A stretch of DNA of 64,000 bases. It comes from Gigaspora rosea. Its lineage: Eukaryota; Glomeromycota; Glomeromycetes; Diversisporales; Gigasporaceae. Position numbers and translations under genes: made by a program. The notes beneath the pieces were generated by a model that was given only the letters and a program-made list of their open reading frames with translations, was not told where the DNA came from and ran no database searches. Location: contig QKWP01001167.1 of NCBI GenBank assembly GCA_003550325.1, forward strand, positions 97,960 through 161,959. The letters run 5' to 3'. This document shows positions 59,330-64,000 of this stretch, in pieces (the stretch's first letter is position 1; every line of letters begins with the position of its first letter).

Positions 59330-59625
59330 ACAATAAAAATTAAGTATGTTTTGGGCCCATTGAAATATGGGGTCTTTGCCTTGAAAATCAAGTTGCTATA
59401 TTTTCTGATCAAGTTAATTCAGACAAAAATGGACCAAATTACTAGGTCATATTCATATCTGATATGTAAAGCTTTATTGATTCAATAGTTTATTTAATAA
59501 GCTATTGAATCAATAAAAGGATGAATATAACCTGGTTTTTTGGTCAATTTCGTATAAAAAATCTTGATTAATTACTTGATTTTAAGGCAAATACTCCTAT
59601 GTTAATTTGTTTTATAAAAGATTAT
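59330..59625. mobile_element. Fold-back element with perfect core
   Basis: The core arms tttattgattcaatag (59473-59488) and the exact inverse (59502-59517) surround a 13-bp loop. Looser complementarity continues outward for about 140 bp on each side (ttgaccta/ggtcaa, cttgaaaatcaag/cttgattttaagg). Confidence 0.75.
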
Positions 59626-59799
59626 ATCATATTTACTGTGCCAATCATTTTATATACAACTATTAAGAATGATGATAACTGGGCCCTTTCTGATTGTATA
59701 TGCTATTTTTTAAACCTTTTCTTTTTATATATGGAGGTGAGTCAATAGAAATCAAGCAAATTTTTTATAATAAAATTTTTTTGAAACTTTGAACAGAAA

Positions 59800-59925
59800 T
59801 AACTTAACAAAAAAATTTAATCAAATTTGATAAAAATTTTTTAAATTAATTTTATAAACTTATAGAATCAATTTCAAAAAAGTTTTTATCAAATTTGATC
59901 AAGTTTTTGTTAAGTTATTTTGATT
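59800..59925. repeat. Inverted repeat, ~40-bp arms
   Basis: ataacttaacaaaaa and tcaaatttgataaaaa on the left are mirrored by tttttatcaaatttga and tttttgttaagttat on the right. Confidence 0.75.
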
Positions 59926-59989
59926 AATTTTTTAAAAAAGTTACTAAAAAAAATTTGCTTTTATGATACTTTTAGACGAATATCACACA

Positions 59990-60585
59990 AGCTTCATAGA
60001 CACAATGAGAACATCAAAATCATCTTGCTAGAGAATCTTATTTAAGGCAGAGATCATTACTTACAGTTGAACAACTTGAGCATCAATGTGCTCAGCAACA
60101 TGAGGCTTATAGATGTCACACTGATGCTAAATTAATTGAACAGCTGGAATATCAATGCAAATCTCAGTGCACTGCATATACAAATTACACTAATGCTGCC
60201 TGTGCACAATTATATAATACTAATTCTGTTTTTTATCACTGTTGTTTTGGTTTAATAGAAATAGAATATTTACATTAATGGGTACAAAGATTGATCAAAG
60301 CATAGTTGGTGCATAAGGTGTTTACAATTTCTGAATTATAGTTAAGTGTATTATCCAATAGGTTCATTTTTACCAGAAAGTAATACAATGCCTGCATTTT
60401 CACTAATATATATTTATGATACTGAAGAACAATTAACTTATAAACAGAGCATCTCTCAATTTAGGATATACTGCATGCTATCAATCCATATGTTCATATT
60501 TTTGGTCAAATTTCATATATTTTGTGTGAAAATTCTGTTTCAAAACTTAAAGTTTGTTATTATTAAAGCACATAATAAATGATAG
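59990..60585 (+). pseudogene. Helitron helicase-protein remnant
   Basis: Read on the plus strand: a Gln/His-rich stretch (RESYLRQRSLLTVEQLEHQ and on, 60023-60279), then YIYDTEEQL at about 60405-60431, then in another frame HAINPYVHIFGQISYIL at about 60473-60523. The order D(T)E, then NPYVHIF, is that of the region before the Rep/helicase part of fungal Helitron proteins. The Rep HUH and helicase motifs themselves are absent, so this is a broken internal fragment with frame changes. Confidence 0.55.
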
Positions 60586-60899
60586 TATGACTTCTACAGC
60601 ATCAGAAATTGCTGTTCTTATAGTCAAGAAGATAGCCAAGAAACTGAACATCAAACTGAGATATTGTGCTTTACAAACACAATACAGTTTACAGTGCATT
60701 TTACAACTACTCTTCATGTATTCTATTATATTACATTTTACTTTTTCCATATCCTTAGTTTGTACTACTTCGCAGTCAAATTTTCCTGTATAATTACTAT
60801 AAATATACCTCTGATCTATTATTTTAATTATTTAAAATATTTAAATAAAATTTGGTATTATAATATTTAATAACAAGGATTATATTTTTGAATTATTTA
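60586..60899. other. AT-rich, no gene
   Basis: Overlapping open frames on both strands lack motifs. Confidence 0.35.
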
Positions 60900-61400
60900 A
60901 ATTTATATTATAAGACAAAAAGTTTATGTTGCTTATAAGCTGAAAATATTAAATTTTAAAGAAATTTTTTAACAAAAAAATTATTTTACAATATCTTGGC
61001 AAATTCTTTAAATATTGGTTTTAAAAATATAGTTCCTAATACAATATTGTAGTTTATATAAAGGATGACAACTTTCATTATTTGACTTTATATGATTTAC
61101 TTGTAAAAATTAAGACTTGTATTAGAAGTAAAAATTTTTTATAGACGGGAACATATAAAATTTGAGAAAACCTAAAGAAAAATTTCTATAGTAAAAGTTC
61201 CAAAACAAAAACTTTAAACTTTTATTACACCAAAGTTTTTTAATAATTTTAAAAAAATTTTATAATAAAGTTGATAAAACAGAACTAATATTATATTTTT
61301 TACTTAGAAAGTATATAGCCAAAATTAATATTTAAGGTTTTATTTAAAAAATTAAAAAATTTAAAATTTTTGCAGGCAAATATGCCTGCATAACAAATTA
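60900..61400. repeat. Dispersed AT-rich repeat, inverted copy of ~21 kb
   Basis: The reverse complement of about 61060-61200 matches about 21330-21440 (gtctataaaaaattttt, tacttctaataca). Ends near a gcaggcaaatatgcctgc palindrome at 61373-61390. Confidence 0.6.
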
Positions 61401-61993
61401 AGGGATAGTAATTCAGGATAGCACTCTTATATTCTTACAAACAATATAATTTATCAAACAAATAATAATCAAAATACAGAAGAAAATGAAAATGTTAATT
61501 CACATTATGTTACAATGCTTATTGTCTACAAATATGACAAAATAGTTTAGCATTTGTATTGCATAGAAGTGGTCATCTATTTTAGCATATAGGTGATGCA
61601 TTTGCTTGCATTAAACAAAACTGCTTCAACTACCTAAAGTACAATCAAAAGCTGAATTATATAGTGGACTACAAGATACTCTTTCAGTTTATAAAGAAAC
61701 CCCAAATTGGGTCTTATATAGGCTATTGAATTGTGCTTCTATCCAGTCTTGTCAGAGCCACACAAAAAAAGTCAACTGCAATTGGAAATACTAATAATTC
61801 TATAATTGAAATGCTTATAACTGACCATATTAGTCAAAATTACAAATATACAATTTATGTAGTTTTTTCCCATAGCAACCCATGTTTTGAACATCTCAAA
61901 ACATTTATTAAACTACAAAAATACATTATTTTGTAGTTGGTCAAATGGAAGTTATAGATAATAAATTCTATATTATTGTTAAAGACATTACTT
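61401..61993. other. Weak coding-like relic
   Basis: A short open phrase on the plus strand (AELYSGLQDTLSVYKETPNW, about 61650-61710) looks like decayed coding sequence. Family unknown; possibly more of the Helitron. Confidence 0.3.
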
Positions 61994-62152
61994 AGGGTAC
62001 TGACATTTATTAGGTAATATTTTAGGTGTGGGGGTCAAGAAAATCTTACCTTAGTTAAATTTAATTGGCTAAAATTCTATTTATAGATCTTACCTGGGGG
62101 TGGGGGTAAGCCTCTATAGTAAATAATATTAGGTAATAAATGTTAGTGCCTT
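61994..62152. mobile_element. MITE family A, third copy
   Basis: Ends agggtactgacatttatta and, from the other strand, aaggcactaacatttatta. Interior matches 32153-32312 in inverse order (attggctaaaattctattta, atagatcttacctggggg). Confidence 0.8.
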
Positions 62153-62289
62153 TACATTAATGTTAATCTTTGTCTTATAGAGTTAGAGTAGGGTTTGGGT
62201 ATAGATTTCATATTTATAGAGTATATGTGGATTTTAGCAGGGCTTATAGTTTCAAATTGAGACCCTATAACTTCAGCATCAACTATGAT
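62153..62289. other. Spacer
   Basis: Nothing recognised. Confidence 0.3.
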
Positions 62290-62610
62290 ACTTAAGGCAT
62301 CTGGTGAATTGTTTGTTAGCAAATTGTTTGTTAGCGAATTGTTTGTCAGTGAATTGTATTGTCAGTAGAAAAATCTTGTTAGTAAATTCTATTTTTGGTA
62401 AAATGAGCTTGTCAGTAAGTTGATTTTGTCGGTAAAATTAACTGTCGGTGAAGTGTGTATCAGTAAAATCAACATGTAAGTGAAAGCATGCTTGTTGGCA
62501 AATCGAGTGTCAGTGAGTTATTTGTCAATAAAAAAAGCTTGTCAGTAAAATGGATGTCAGTATAGTGTTATGTCTGTAAAGTGATTGGCAGTGAAATAAT
62601 ACAAATTCAT
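62290..62610. repeat. TTGTCAGTAAA repeat block
   Basis: At least fifteen copies of a 14-20-bp word (ttgtcagtaaaatga, ttgttagcaaat, gtcagtgaat). Ends gtgattggcagtgaaataat, as does the block at 23350-23605. Confidence 0.8.
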
Positions 62611-62989
62611 TATAAACTCCTTGTCTATATCATATGGCTAAGTTTCAATATTCACATTTGTATCCGATAATAGCTAAGAATATCTAATTAGAACAAGTCA
62701 TAGATGTTACTTATCATTTTGTTAATAGTAAAAAGTATCTATTGATCAAAATTTTAGGCTCTAAAATAAGCTAACGGCAAAGTATTTACAAAATCTTGTT
62801 TGTAGGCATTAGAATAGAATAATGGTGAATCATTCACAATGTGATAAGGGAAGTGCAGTAAATCACGTAATTAGAGTTTACATAGGTCCTGACCTCCTCC
62901 CCCCTAGTGATAGGACTATTGACCAATCAAATTTTAAAAAACTCAAAAACGTCTTTGGCCTGAAAATAAGTTCCCCCACAATCGACAAA
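62611..62989. other. Non-coding
   Basis: No gene. About 62860-62985 may be the outer, single-sided part of the fold-back that follows. Confidence 0.35.
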
Positions 62990-63320
62990 CGTCGCTACAT
63001 AGTAAAGTCTAAATTTTACTAAGAAAATCGAAAAAATTGATTAAGTGAACTTATTCAGCAGAACAAAATACGCTTACCACAAAATTTTCATAAGTATTGG
63101 AGAATTTTTTATTAATAGACTTTTGATTTTTACGTTCGACGAAAAAATTAAAAATTTTTAAAAAAATATATTTGACAAACGTAAAAGTTAAAAGTTAAAT
63201 AATAAAAAGTTCTCCAATACTTATGAAAATTTTGCAATAAGTGTATTTTGATCTGCTAAATAAGTTTACTTAATTGATTTTTTCGATTTACTTAGTAAAA
63301 TTTAGACTTAACTATGTAGC
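62990..63320. mobile_element. Fold-back element, third copy
   Basis: Arms 62990-63160 and 63161-63320 are inverted copies (gctacatagtaaagtcta / tagacttaactatgtagc; ttcataagtattggagaa / ttctccaatacttatgaa). The family word acatagtaaagtc is shared with 24388-25335. Confidence 0.88.
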
Positions 63321-63514
63321 AACTATCTGCGATTAACTAAAAATCGATTTTCTTCAATATGATTGGCTATTTATACTATATATATAGGGACCGCCTGGAA
63401 TTTTGCTATTTCCACTATGGTTACACGAAATTTTCTATTTTTAGATTTTAATATACAGTAATATTGTATATTAAAATTTTAATTATCTTCAATTGACCCA
63501 ACTTGATTTAGGTT

Positions 63515-63845
63515 ACCAAAACAATACTTGTGTAACATTACACGATATTAGCAGTGTAATCAAAAATTATTTTTGCAAAAACAATGCACTGGGCCTTTGT
63601 GTAACATATGTGCATATGTTGTGTAACCAGTATATGTACTGTGATTGGACGTTGCTTTGATCTAGATTTAGGATTAGGGTGGGCCGGAATTATATTTAAC
63701 CCGCTAGGGGCATTATCATAATAGTGCCCACCAGCATTAAGCTTAATGCCGGCCAACCCAGGGTTAGGTTATCAAAATAAGACTTGTGTAACATTACACA
63801 ACATTAGCGGTGTGTGACCAAAAATTATTTTTGCAAAAACAACAT
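63515..63845. repeat. Two ~72-bp direct repeats with palindromic middle
   Basis: cttgtgtaacattacac and aaaaattatttttgcaaaaa occur in both copies, at about 63515 and 63772. Between them lie cacatatgtgcatatg-like symmetry and the perfect 16-bp palindrome gcattaagcttaatgc (63734-63749). Confidence 0.8.
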
Positions 63846-63857
63846 CAGCAAATTTAA

Positions 63858-64000
63858 TAGGGCGAAATATAGCGCAATAATTTACGAAGTGTAATAACAA
63901 CGCAATATTACGTAATAACTTTTGCAATATAGCGAAATATAAAATTACGAAATATTACGTAAGATTATTACGCAATATTATGCAAGAAATTACGCAATAT
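63858..64000. mobile_element. Probable left end of another hAT
   Basis: Begins tagggcgaaata and is immediately packed with ttacgcaatatta words to the window edge, the same design as the other hAT ends here. The right end lies outside the window, so no TSD can be shown. Confidence 0.5.

Noticed and set aside
59207-59488. 93-residue plus-strand frame
   Set aside because: Lies in the left arm of a fold-back element and lacks any motif.

Overview
The window looks like repeat-choked DNA from an early-diverging filamentous fungus, most likely an arbuscular mycorrhizal fungus (Glomeromycotina, Rhizophagus-like). That is inference from style, not from a species marker. Base composition is strongly AT-rich. 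Genes are short-exon with small GT-AG introns. The recognisable protein families (Sel1-like repeats, secreted Kelch/galactose-oxidase-like membrane proteins, BED-finger hAT transposases, mariner, Helitron, Ty3/Gypsy) are ones that such genomes carry in large numbers. There is no prokaryotic gene layout, no rRNA or canonical tRNA gene and no CRISPR. There is a 907-base assembly gap (49900-50806) and one isolated N (34770).

Host genes are few. One looks whole: a six-exon gene at 51849-53845 for a 406-residue secretory-pathway Kelch-type beta-propeller protein with one membrane segment. Three are decayed: a Sel1-repeat remnant (about 6100-6600), a secreted purple-acid-phosphatase-like gene on the minus strand (7743-9242), and an unrecognised gene at about 56100-57490.

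Most of the rest is mobile DNA, much of it with target-site duplications (TSDs) readable by eye. In order: a 4.56-kb hAT with a multi-exon transposase (1339-5893, TSD tattcgct); an 826-bp MULE-type element with ~100-bp inverted ends and a 9-bp TSD (12740-13565); a fossil Ty3/Gypsy LTR element on the minus strand (13925 to about 20815) whose LTR differences are all CpG transitions; a pogo-like MITE next to a ~0.95-kb fold-back element (24.2-25.3 kb); a LINE remnant (27.4-28.0 kb); a hAT built from GGGTC/GACCC repeats (28203-29806); a retroposon with a tRNA-like head split by a 2.36-kb hAT-like element (32387-36034); a mariner-type MITE (36597-37215); a satellite of alternating palindromes (40907-43425) with a second retroposon inserted in it; a dead mariner carrying a hAT MITE (44560-47035); a hAT with ATGCGCAT subterminal repeats (48912-50927); Helitron remnants (60.0-60.6 kb); and probably the left end of one more hAT at the right edge.

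The main theme is layered insertion. TSDs give a relative order of events at several places. Separate hAT-type elements share the same design (8-bp TSD, short TAGGG-like or AGGAC-like ends, dense subterminal repeats), but each uses its own repeat word. Small palindromic families (fold-backs, a ~160-bp MITE, a ~110-bp satellite) recur at two or three places each.
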